Of a stretch of DNA of 64,000 bases, positions 45,494 through 53,563 are shown piece after piece. This stretch comes from Herbinix luporum (GTDB lineage: Bacteria; Bacillota; Clostridia; Lachnospirales; Lachnospiraceae). Numbering within the stretch: the stretch's first letter is position 1; each line of letters opens with the position of its first letter. Position numbers and translations under genes: made by a program. The stretch lies in assembly GCF_900070325.1 (NCBI RefSeq), contig NZ_LN879430.1, forward strand, positions 2,332,501-2,396,500, read 5' to 3'. Under the pieces are notes generated by a model. That model searched no databases, had not been told where the DNA came from, and saw only the letters and a program-made list of their open reading frames with translations.

Positions 45494-46714
45494 TTAATAA
45501 AGTCTTAACTGTTTAGGAATACCATTTTCATACTTAATATTAACTTCACCCATAATAAGAGGTCTTAGATATGTCATCATCTCTTCAGTCACATCATTGC
45601 CTTCAGGTGTAATCCAATCTGTCGGTACGGTTTTTTCGTGGTTTGCAACTTGGCTAACATCAACAGCTGTAAATTCCACTTGATAAGGATTATCACCTAG
45701 TCTATGAATAGCTGCCATTTTACCGGTCACACCGTTAACAACACAGTCAAATGCCTTTTGGCCAAGCATTTGAGACTCAATAATGTCAGTTTCACTGGCA
45801 ATATGAGCCGCTGCTCTTTGCATTAGGTTAAGTTCAATAGCTCTTACCTTACAGCCGATTTCATTTCTTACCAACTGTTCTAATGCCTTGGCAGATCCTG
45901 CAATATATTTATGACCAAAATTGTCTACAGCTCCACTGGATATGGAATCAGACACATATGAACCGTCACTGTATTTAATACCTTCACTGATAGTAACTAA
46001 AACACCGGGCTTTACTGCCAACTTGTCCTTTATATCCTGAATAAATTTATCATTGTCAAAGTCCTTTTCACACAAATAAATTAAATCAGGACCTGGTCCA
46101 CCATTAACCCTAGCTAAAGCTGAAGCAGCTGTAAGCCAACCGGCATTTCTACCCATAATTTCTACGATAGTTACAGCAGGAATATCATATACACTGATAT
46201 CTCTTTCTATTTCAGAAATTGTAGTAGCAATATACTTTGCTGCAGAACCAAATCCGGGACTGTGATCTGTAAGATTTAGGTCATTATCAACAGTCTTAGG
46301 AGCACCCATAATATAGAAATCATGATTATTCATTTTACAATATTCTGCAAGCTTATTAACGGTGTCCATGGAGTCATTTCCACCGATATAGATAAAATAT
46401 TTGATTTCATGCTTGATAAAGGTATCAATTATTTTCTTATAAGGCTCATCATCTTCTCTCCAATCCTTCATCTTGTATCTGCAAGATCCTAGGGCAGATG
46501 ATGGAGTATAGGTCAGGGTATCTAAAGCCTCTGTGTCCTTAAGCAATTCATTAAGGTCAATCAGGTTGTCGTTAATTGCCCCTTCTATACCATTCTTAGC
46601 GCCAAATACTTTATCTACCTTATCACTAATTCTGGCTCCCTTTAATACACCAACCAGGGTGGCATTTATAGCCGTTGTCGGACCGCCTGATTGTGCTACT
46701 AATAAGTTATTCAT
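45494..46714 (-). CDS. pfp: Pyrophosphate-type 6-phosphofructokinase
   Basis: Phosphorylates fructose 6-phosphate in glycolysis. Two residues point to pyrophosphate as donor: GGNDS at 111-115 (Asp in place of the ATP-enzyme Gly) and PKTVDND at 139-145 (Lys in place of Gly). 406 residues from the ATG at 46714, which follows AAGGAGG; the TTG-type extension to 46732 overlaps that site. A reversible, energy-saving enzyme is common in anaerobic clostridia. Confidence 0.9.
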   Translation of the reverse strand: MNNLLVAQSGGPTTAINATLVGVLKGARISDKVDKVFGAKNGIEGAINDNLIDLNELLKDTEALDTLTYTPSSALGSCRYKMKDWREDDEPYKKIIDTFIKHEIKYFIYIGGNDSMDTVNKLAEYCKMNNHDFYIMGAPKTVDNDLNLTDHSPGFGSAAKYIATTISEIERDISVYDIPAVTIVEIMGRNAGWLTAASALARVNGGPGPDLIYLCEKDFDNDKFIQDIKDKLAVKPGVLVTISEGIKYSDGSYVSDSISSGAVDNFGHKYIAGSAKALEQLVRNEIGCKVRAIELNLMQRAAAHIASETDIIESQMLGQKAFDCVVNGVTGKMAAIHRLGDNPYQVEFTAVDVSQVANHEKTVPTDWITPEGNDVTEEMMTYLRPLIMGEVNIKYENGIPKQLRLY

Positions 46715-46837
46715 TTTTTCCTCCTTAAGCAAGTAATGCTATGTTTTGTTCCAATATTTTACCATGCATAGATTTAAGCGTCAAGTTACTTATTCTTATG
46801 TTTATACTACCCCATTTTTGAATATTCATCCTACCAT

Positions 46838-46876
46838 ACAAAAATAAGCCCAAAAGCTAATGCCTTTGGGCTTATT
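46838..46876 (-). terminator. Terminator of the cotJ operon
   Basis: Arms AATAAGCCCAAA (46843-46854) and TTTGGGCTTATT (46865-46876), followed on the minus strand by TTTTGT. Confidence 0.9.
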
Positions 46877-46879
46877 GTT

Positions 46880-47488
46880 TTATTTACATAAATCCGCTGT
46901 AAAATCTGGATTAATTGCATAGAAATTCTTTGAATCTAATTCCTCAGTTATTATTCTTAAGGCCTCACCAAATCTTTGGAAATGGTTGATTTCTCTTTGC
47001 CTTAAGAATTTAATAGGATCACATACATCATGATCATGGACAAGACGTAAAATATTATCATAGGTGGTTCTTGCTTTTTGCTCCGCTGCCATATTCTCAA
47101 CCATATCGGTAATTGGATCACCTTTACTCTGGAAGAAGCAAGCATTAAAGGGTATTCCACCGGCAGACTGAGGCCACAGGGCCAAAGTATGATCTACATA
47201 ATACCTTTCAAAGTTGCCTTCCATTATTTCTTGGGGTGTTAAATCTTTTGTAAGCTGATGGACAATAGCACTGACCATTTCCATGTGTGCCAGTTCTTCA
47301 GTCCCTATATCTGTAAGCACACCTGCCACTTTCCTGTTTTTTGTGGAATAACGCTGTGACAGATAGCGCATAGAAGCAGCAAGCTCACCGTCAGGGCCGC
47401 CAAACTGGCTTATTATTACCTGGGCCAGCCTGGGGTTACGTTGTTTAATATTTACAGGATATTGTAATCTTCTTTCATAACTCCACAT
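46880..47488 (-). CDS. cotJC: Spore coat protein CotJC (manganese-catalase family)
   Basis: Inner spore coat protein of 202 residues. The ferritin-like manganese-catalase fold is visible with metal ligands in FGGPDGELAASMRYLSQRY and TEELAHMEM (near 65-75). It ends the cotJABC operon and begins 3 bases behind cotJB. It is probably made in the mother cell; catalase activity is possible but untested. Confidence 0.94.
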   Translation of the reverse strand: MWSYERRLQYPVNIKQRNPRLAQVIISQFGGPDGELAASMRYLSQRYSTKNRKVAGVLTDIGTEELAHMEMVSAIVHQLTKDLTPQEIMEGNFERYYVDHTLALWPQSAGGIPFNACFFQSKGDPITDMVENMAAEQKARTTYDNILRLVHDHDVCDPIKFLRQREINHFQRFGEALRIITEELDSKNFYAINPDFTADLCK

Positions 47489-47491
47489 ATA

Positions 47492-47749
47492 CTAGCACCT
47501 ACCTTCCCATGGCCATGGTTCTTCTACCCAAGTCCATTTGTTTTTTACATCTACATCATAGCTGTTGATAGGTCCATAGCATTTTGTATATTCTTCAACA
47601 GCTTCATTTCTTACTCTCTCTACCTTCCTCCAATAATCTAAAGCTTCCTGGTCATTAGGATGGGTATCAAGATAGATTCTTAAATCATCCAAGACGAAGC
47701 TTGTTGCTGTAATACAAGCAAATAATTTTTCTCTATTTGTTCTATCCAC
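47492..47749 (-). CDS. cotJB: Spore coat protein CotJB
   Basis: Short coat protein of 85 residues when started at GTG 47749. The pattern of a short head, SFVLDDLRIYLDTHPNDQEALDYW and a tail ending CYGPINSYDVD... is typical of CotJB. The frame runs further to 47806 over the end of cotJA, but the GTG with GGAAGGGG upstream gives the usual family start and leaves one base between the genes. Confidence 0.88.
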   Translation of the reverse strand: MDRTNREKLFACITATSFVLDDLRIYLDTHPNDQEALDYWRKVERVRNEAVEEYTKCYGPINSYDVDVKNKWTWVEEPWPWEGRC

Positions 47750-47750
47750 C

Positions 47751-48050
47751 CTACTTACAACCCCTTCCATACCAGTCTTTATCCAATTCCTTAAATAAGG
47801 TTCCATTTTCTAGAGCAACAAACTCATTTTCATATAAGTCCCTAAAGCATTGCCAGGGAACATAACACATGCCTATTGGAAATCGTTCCGGTTTGAAATC
47901 ATCTTCGCAATAGCTTCTTCTGTCTTTGTCACACCCACAATCTTTATCCGGATCATATTTTCCTACGATATCATCGCATACCGGCTGTGTCTGTCTATAT
48001 GGTGTAGCATATCTACCGCGACCCGTGCTACGATACATCCGTCTCTCCAT
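47751..48050 (-). CDS. cotJA: Spore coat associated protein CotJA
   Basis: The 99-residue protein has an Arg/Tyr-rich head, a cysteine-containing middle (CGCDKDRRSYC) and the family motif PIGMCYVPWQCFRDLYE followed by LENGTLFKELDKDW. GAAAGGAG precedes the ATG. It is the first gene of cotJABC. The upstream minus strand has a TTCATAAG/TGTATTAA pair loosely resembling a sigma-E promoter, but I do not rely on it. Confidence 0.9.
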   Translation of the reverse strand: MERRMYRSTGRGRYATPYRQTQPVCDDIVGKYDPDKDCGCDKDRRSYCEDDFKPERFPIGMCYVPWQCFRDLYENEFVALENGTLFKELDKDWYGRGCK

Positions 48051-48208
48051 CTATATACTCCTTTCAATTTTTATCATCATTTAATACACTCTTTCGTTCT
48101 ATATATCTTATGAAGCAAGGACAATTCTGTGCCTGTTTTTAGGTTAAAATCAAATTTAAAACACTGTCTTATCTGACTAAAATTTACTGTAATATTCTGC
48201 GCAAACAA

Positions 48209-48237
48209 TTGACAATGAAACTTATTTCATATAATAT
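48209..48237 (+). promoter_or_regulatory. Sigma-A promoter of the lipid kinase gene
   Basis: TTGACA (48209-48214); -10 either TATAAT (48230-48235, 15-base spacer) or TAATAT (48232-48237, 17-base spacer). Confidence 0.65.
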
Positions 48238-48291
48238 TTAATTATCAATTTAATAAAGGCAGATAATAGGGTAAAGGGAGAAGACAAAATA

Positions 48292-49218
48292 ATGTATCAT
48301 TTTTTAATTAATCCAAATTCTAGCTCAGGAAAGGGAATTCGTTATTGGCAGATTATAGAGAAAGAGCTAGAAGTTCAGAATATTTCTTACACAGCAGACT
48401 TTACACAGTATGAGGGCCATGCCACAGAACTAGCCGAGGAAATCTGCCGTAAGTATAAAGGAATTAAAAATATAGTTGTTCTAGGTGGAGACGGTACTTT
48501 AAATGAAGTAATCAACGGAATAGACAATTATGACGAAGTGTTTTTAGGATATATTCCTTCAGGTTCCAGTAATGACTTGGCAAGAAGCCTTAAGATATCA
48601 AAAAAACCACTGAAGGCCTTATCAAATGTATTAAAACCCAATAAATTTACATATTTAGATTATGGTGAGATTACATACCATAAAAAAGAAGCTAAAAGCA
48701 GAAAATTTATATGTTCCAGTGGTACGGGATATGATGCCAGTGTATGTGTTGAAGTTCAGTCATCAGAGTTAAAAAAGAAATTAAACAGATTTGGTGCAGG
48801 TAAGTTTGTCTATCTTGCACTGGCTATTAAGCAATTATTTAAAGTTGATTTCTTAAATTCAACCATTCTCATAGATGGTATTAAGAAAGATCATTTTAAA
48901 AATGTACTTCTAATATCAGGTATGATACATCCATTTGAAGGCGGAGGTCTTATGATGGCTCCCGGTGCTGACCCTAGGGACGGTAAGTTAAACGTCTGTC
49001 TAGTCCATGGAATGCCTCAGGCTATTGTCATGTTGCTTTTACCTACCATAATCTTTGGTAAACATATTAAGCTTAAGACCGTAAAATACTTTAAGTGTTC
49101 CAGTATAGAGATTATATCAGATAGGGAAGCGGCAATTCATACTGACGGAGAAACCCCAGCCTTTAGTTCTCATATCAGCATTCGCTGCATTCCCAAAAAA
49201 ATTCGTATGATATTATAA
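48292..49218 (+). CDS. Diacylglycerol kinase family lipid kinase (DagK/YegS-like)
   Basis: The 308-residue protein starts INPNSSSGKG and has the nucleotide-binding GGDGTLNE at 65-72 and GYIPSGSSNDLARSL near 86-100, both diagnostic of the family. The C-terminal part (HTDGETP) supplies another conserved region. It phosphorylates diacylglycerol or a related lipid; the substrate is unknown. It overlaps or abuts the VanZ gene. Confidence 0.9.
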   Translation: MYHFLINPNSSSGKGIRYWQIIEKELEVQNISYTADFTQYEGHATELAEEICRKYKGIKNIVVLGGDGTLNEVINGIDNYDEVFLGYIPSGSSNDLARSLKISKKPLKALSNVLKPNKFTYLDYGEITYHKKEAKSRKFICSSGTGYDASVCVEVQSSELKKKLNRFGAGKFVYLALAIKQLFKVDFLNSTILIDGIKKDHFKNVLLISGMIHPFEGGGLMMAPGADPRDGKLNVCLVHGMPQAIVMLLLPTIIFGKHIKLKTVKYFKCSSIEIISDREAAIHTDGETPAFSSHISIRCIPKKIRMIL

Positions 49219-49235
49219 TGAAAGCAGGTGTAACC

Positions 49236-50114
49236 ATGAGAAAGCGCTCCTCTATGGAGTTATCCTCATTGATTATATTTTTAAGTATTATAAGCATAAT
49301 ATTACAGTTTGCAGCTTACTTGTTCTTTACTTCACCTTTTATTATTCTCGGAATTAGTAGTGTGGTTGTTATATTAAGTATACATATTCTATTAGAACAA
49401 TCTTTAACCTATAAAGCTTGTACTTTGTATACCATTTTAACTTTGTTTATCTCTACTATTATTACTTTACTTATATATTTTGGGGCAGATACTAAACTTC
49501 TGCCTTTTACTAAAAGCTTACTTGGTATTCTTGCCCTTAATTGGCTAATACCGGTGATACACTGTTTTATACGCCATATGTTTGATTATGGATCAAGAAT
49601 TGAACATTTCAATAGTTTCTATCGAAATGTTAATATTATATTTTTACTCTTTTATATTACAGTCCTTATATATATCTCATTTGGTCAGAAGACTTATCCA
49701 AGAATATACCCTATATTTGACAGTGTAAACTTTACTCCGTTTTGGACAAGTGCTACACAGATAGAGAATTATATTAATCATATGATACCTTTTAGTGACA
49801 TATTTATCTATTTTATTAGCAGAATACTTATATATATGCCCTATGGCTACTATGGTATTTTGTTGCTTCGAAATACCTCCAAATTTATCTGGCTAATCTA
49901 CTTACTCTTACTTCCATCTACAATTGAATTGATTCAGTATTTAATAATCCCTGGCAGATGCGACATTGATGACCTAATTTATGGCTTAATTGGGGGAGCA
50001 ATAGGAGCATTATTATTCTATTTAACTAATGCCATCTATCGCTGGGTTTCAGGTAAAAATTTCCTGTCAAAGGGTTCAAAAGCCAGATATTCTAATAAGC
50101 CTCTGTATTTTTAA
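49236..50114 (+). CDS. VanZ-like membrane protein
   Basis: The 292-residue protein has about eight hydrophobic segments. The C-terminal half carries the VanZ-type pattern INHMIPFSDI, ILIYMPYGYYGILL and ELIQYLIIPGRCDIDDLIYGLIGGAIG. VanZ raises teicoplanin resistance in Enterococcus; chromosomal relatives usually have no known role. The ATG at 49236 follows GCAGGTG; an ATG at 49218 overlaps the kinase stop (TAATG) without a ribosome binding site. It overlaps the convergent helicase gene by 23 bases. Confidence 0.85.
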   Translation: MRKRSSMELSSLIIFLSIISIILQFAAYLFFTSPFIILGISSVVVILSIHILLEQSLTYKACTLYTILTLFISTIITLLIYFGADTKLLPFTKSLLGILALNWLIPVIHCFIRHMFDYGSRIEHFNSFYRNVNIIFLLFYITVLIYISFGQKTYPRIYPIFDSVNFTPFWTSATQIENYINHMIPFSDIFIYFISRILIYMPYGYYGILLLRNTSKFIWLIYLLLLPSTIELIQYLIIPGRCDIDDLIYGLIGGAIGALLFYLTNAIYRWVSGKNFLSKGSKARYSNKPLYF

Positions 50115-52518
50115 GCCAAAAATCCGTAAGCTTTAAAGACATCTCCGAAAGGTTTACCGGCTCAAAAGGAAACCATTCCCTAGGAAACAGCTGATAATAC
50201 TGAGCCTTAAGAAATCTTTCGTCTAATAAAAGAATTGCCCCATGGTCCTCTTTGGTCCGAATTACTCTTCCGGCCGATTGTAGGACCTTATTCATACCCT
50301 GATATAGATAGGCATATTCAAAACCCTTGCCGACTTTTTCCTCATAATAAGACCGAAATAACTCTCTCTCATTACATACCATGGGCAGACCGGTTCCTAC
50401 AACAACTACACCAATTAGCCTGCTATTTTTTAGATCAATTCCTTCACTAAATATCCCCCCCATAACACAAAAACCCACCCTGCTTGTTACAGGATTTTCT
50501 ACAAATTCATCTAAAAATACTTCCCTCTCCTCTTCCGTCATATTAGCACTTTGTACTACAAGTCCTTCTATATCGTTCCCGGCCATATCAGCAATGGTTT
50601 GCAGCATTTGATAGGAAGGAAAGAAAACCATGTAATTGCCGGTTTTTGCCCTTGTAAATTCTTTAATATAATTTAAAATTTTACCATATTCCCTCTCATT
50701 TCTACGGGTATATTTTGTGCTTACATCCTTTGCCACCATTATAATCCTATTCTTTTTACTAAATGAGGAGGGAGCATATACGGCATAATCATCTTCTTTT
50801 CCTCCTAATTGTTCCTTATAGTACTTAATAGGAAGCAGGGTAGCTGAAAACAAAACCGCACTTCTCCCCTTCTCATAACATCGGCTTAAATTCCTTGAAG
50901 GATCCATACATTGTAGCTTAATCCGAAAATTATCTTCCTCATCATAATCTGTATAAATAGTATAGCAATCATCTAGGATTTCATATATGTTTAGGAAATG
51001 GCGAATATCCATATACAACTTTAGGATTTCTTCTCTTCCTTCTTCTAGTTTATAATCCTGCAGGTAGGCTTCGTACTCAGTCATTAATCCCATTAAATGA
51101 ATATATAAGTCACCTATGTCATCCAATACCTCAAATTCATCACATTCTCTTTTTTTCTTCAGCAAATCCTTATTACATTTATCCAGCATTTTTATTAGCT
51201 TGGGAGCATGTCCTTTCACTAGAGATTTAACTTTAAGAAAATCATCCTTATACAAAATAGCACTATACATTTCCCTGGCTCTATCTACCAGGTTATGGGC
51301 TTCATCTATAAGAAATACATACTCTTCCTGCTTTTCATTAGCAAAAAATCTTCGAAGATAAACATTGGGATCAAAAACATAGTTATAATCACAGATAATA
51401 GCATCTGACCATAAGCTTATATCCAGAGACATTTCAAAGGGGCAAACCATATGTTTTCCGGCATAACTTAAAATTAAATCTCTAGAAATTTCATCCTCAC
51501 TGGTTAACATATCATAAACAGCATCATTAACTCTGTCATAATGGCCTTTTGCCCTATTACAAGATATGGGATTACAGTCCGGCTTATCTAGGATGCAAAT
51601 TTTTTCTTTAGCAGTAATAGTAGTAACTTTCATACTAATTCCTTGCTTCATCAGCAAGTGAAATGTATCTTCAGCCACGGTTCTTGTAATAGTCTTTGCA
51701 GTAAGATAAAAAATTTTAGAGCAAATACCCATTCCCATAGCTTTCACGGCAGGAAATATAGTAGATATAGTCTTACCTACTCCGGTAGGTGCTTCTATAA
51801 ATAAATTTTTCTTTCTTAAAATTGTTCTATATACTCCGGTAACTAAGTCTTTTTGTCCTTTTCTATAGGGAAAGGGAAAATCCACTTTATTAATTTCTTC
51901 ATCCCTTTTAATAATCCATTTCATCTGCCAAACTGCCCATTTAGCATATTCTTTAATTAGATTATTAAACCAGTCTGTTAACTGGTCTATCGAAAAAACT
52001 TCTTCAAAATGTTTTTGGCATTCTGACTCCATATTACAATAAGTTAGTCTTATACCAATTCTTTCATGATTATATTTGACAGCATAAATATAAGCATAGC
52101 ACATGACCTGTGCCCGATGTACCAAAACAGGCTCCGTAAGAAGGTCTAAATCCTTATAAACCCCTTTTATCTCATCTACAGTAATCTCTGAGGCTTTAGT
52201 AATCTCCTCATTAGATATAAGAGCAGACATATAATTGATTTCATCTAAATTATTTTTAATAATTCCATCGGCTCTACCCTCAACAGTTAAATCGAAATTT
52301 ACCTCTTTATAGTTAACAGGAACCGTTATACTAAGGGGAACTTCAGGGGTATAGTTTGCCCCCATCTGTTTTTGAATCTTTCTATGAATTCGGCTACCTG
52401 CCTGCATGGCCTCAACTTCATTTTTACTACTACGGGTATTATCAAGATCCCCTGACCGCATAATAAACTCTACCAGGTTTCTTACCGATATTTTAATCTC
52501 CTTTTTACTGTCGCCCAT
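50092..52518 (-). CDS. XPD/DinG-like superfamily 2 helicase with a PD-(D/E)xK-like N-terminus
   Basis: The 808-residue protein has an N-terminal region (1-210) with the nuclease-like pattern D84 (GRADG) and E116-x-K118 (VDEIKG), then a Rad3-type helicase: Walker A APTGVGKT at 243-250, several cysteines near 310-370 (CILDKPDCNPISC, later CPF) suitable for an iron-sulfur cluster, DEAH in LIDEAHNL, and C-terminal QSAGRVIRTKEDHG. Probably a DNA-repair helicase-nuclease. The nuclease activity is inference from the motif. Confidence 0.88.
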   Translation of the reverse strand: MGDSKKEIKISVRNLVEFIMRSGDLDNTRSSKNEVEAMQAGSRIHRKIQKQMGANYTPEVPLSITVPVNYKEVNFDLTVEGRADGIIKNNLDEINYMSALISNEEITKASEITVDEIKGVYKDLDLLTEPVLVHRAQVMCYAYIYAVKYNHERIGIRLTYCNMESECQKHFEEVFSIDQLTDWFNNLIKEYAKWAVWQMKWIIKRDEEINKVDFPFPYRKGQKDLVTGVYRTILRKKNLFIEAPTGVGKTISTIFPAVKAMGMGICSKIFYLTAKTITRTVAEDTFHLLMKQGISMKVTTITAKEKICILDKPDCNPISCNRAKGHYDRVNDAVYDMLTSEDEISRDLILSYAGKHMVCPFEMSLDISLWSDAIICDYNYVFDPNVYLRRFFANEKQEEYVFLIDEAHNLVDRAREMYSAILYKDDFLKVKSLVKGHAPKLIKMLDKCNKDLLKKKRECDEFEVLDDIGDLYIHLMGLMTEYEAYLQDYKLEEGREEILKLYMDIRHFLNIYEILDDCYTIYTDYDEEDNFRIKLQCMDPSRNLSRCYEKGRSAVLFSATLLPIKYYKEQLGGKEDDYAVYAPSSFSKKNRIIMVAKDVSTKYTRRNEREYGKILNYIKEFTRAKTGNYMVFFPSYQMLQTIADMAGNDIEGLVVQSANMTEEEREVFLDEFVENPVTSRVGFCVMGGIFSEGIDLKNSRLIGVVVVGTGLPMVCNERELFRSYYEEKVGKGFEYAYLYQGMNKVLQSAGRVIRTKEDHGAILLLDERFLKAQYYQLFPREWFPFEPVNLSEMSLKLTDFWLKNTEAY

Positions 52519-52584
52519 TTATAAATTCCTCCAAAACCTTGCCAATACAAAAATTTTTAAAATATTTGTATTTATATATATTAC

Positions 52585-52620
52585 AAAAGACATCTTAAGA
52601 ACCTAAGTTCCTAAGATGTC
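52585..52620 (-). terminator. Terminator of the 81-residue charged protein gene
   Basis: Arms GACATCTTA (52589-52597) and TAAGATGTC (52612-52620), extended inward by GAAC/GTTC, with TTTTGT following on the minus strand. Confidence 0.8.
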
Positions 52621-52693
52621 AATAATAAGCTGCTAGTATATTTATCTTATATAGTATAACATATGTACAGGTTAATTCCAAGAAAGCTTCTAT

Positions 52694-52939
52694 CTAGTAA
52701 TCTGAATAATCATCCTCGTCTAGCAGTCCATATTCATATTGTCTGGTCCAATTAGTCTTGGTATTTTTCTTACCCTTTATTTGACGTTTTTGTCTGCCAA
52801 AATCCTCCTCCAGCTGCTTTTTCTTAAGGGCTTTCTTTTCCCGTTCAAGCCGTTTTTTTACCTCATGTTTATCCGCTTGTAATTCCGGCGGAATTTTTTG
52901 ATTCCTAGCTTCATTTTCTTTAGGCTTTGTTGCAGCCAC
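52694..52939 (-). CDS. Small highly charged protein, 81 aa, unknown
   Basis: Starts at a GTG (52939) behind GAGGGG. A Lys/Glu/Arg-rich helix (about 25-60) is followed by a basic stretch (RQIKGKKNTKTNW) and an acidic tail ending DEDDYSDY. No recognised domain. Such composition fits a nucleic-acid- or ribosome-associated protein, but that is a guess. It has its own terminator. Confidence 0.65.
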   Translation of the reverse strand: MAATKPKENEARNQKIPPELQADKHEVKKRLEREKKALKKKQLEEDFGRQKRQIKGKKNTKTNWTRQYEYGLLDEDDYSDY

Positions 52940-53136
52940 CTAAATGTACCCCTCTCTTTTATATTATTACTGATATGGTTTTCCCACGTTTTTATTTTAA
53001 AATATTTTAATATAAAGTCAATATATTTTTTAATAAATATATCTTTTGCTTGCATTTTTTTCCTCAATCTGATACATTCTATTTATATTCCACTGATTCT
53101 TTTATCAGGGAAAAAATTAAAAAGCGAGGTAGTATT

Positions 53137-53490
53137 ATGAGCGAACACATTCATAACGATAGCTGCGGATGCGGGCACGATCATTACCATGATATCATTA
53201 CATTATCATTGGACGACGGAACCGAATTACAATGTATCGTCTTAGAAATCTTTACAGTAAATGATAAAGATTATATTGCCCTTCAACCTATAGAAGGAGA
53301 GGAAGAGGATAATGTATTCCTGTACCGTTTTATACAGGAAGATGAAAATGATGAGCCCCAGCTTCTTAACATCGAAGATGACGACGAATTTGAAGCTGTT
53401 GCTGATGCATTTGAAGAAATTCTTGATGAGCAAGAATTTGACGAGCTATTTGATGATGATGATTTTGAAGATGAAGAAGATGAGGAATAA
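53137..53490 (+). CDS. DUF1292 family acidic protein (YrzB-like)
   Basis: The 117-residue protein has a histidine/cysteine-rich head (HIHNDSCGCGHDHYHD), a DUF1292 core (ITLSLDDGTELQCIVLEIF to FLYRF) and a very acidic C-terminus rich in Asp/Glu. The family is widespread in Firmicutes and has no assigned function. The histidine-rich head could bind metal. The ATG at 53137 follows GCGAGG; a longer frame to 53050 lacks a start signal. Confidence 0.85.
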   Translation: MSEHIHNDSCGCGHDHYHDIITLSLDDGTELQCIVLEIFTVNDKDYIALQPIEGEEEDNVFLYRFIQEDENDEPQLLNIEDDDEFEAVADAFEEILDEQEFDELFDDDDFEDEEDEE

Positions 53491-53526
53491 ATATAAACTC
53501 TCCGATTCTTTAATTAATAAGTAATT

Positions 53527-53562
53527 AAGGCTATTCCATAACTATAATTATGGAATAGCCTT
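53527..53562. terminator. Shared terminator of DUF1292 gene and convergent helicase gene
   Basis: Fifteen-base perfect arms AAGGCTATTCCATAA (53527-53541) and TTATGGAATAGCCTT (53548-53562). The right arm ends two bases before the helicase stop codon. Confidence 0.85.
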
Positions 53563-53563
53563 A

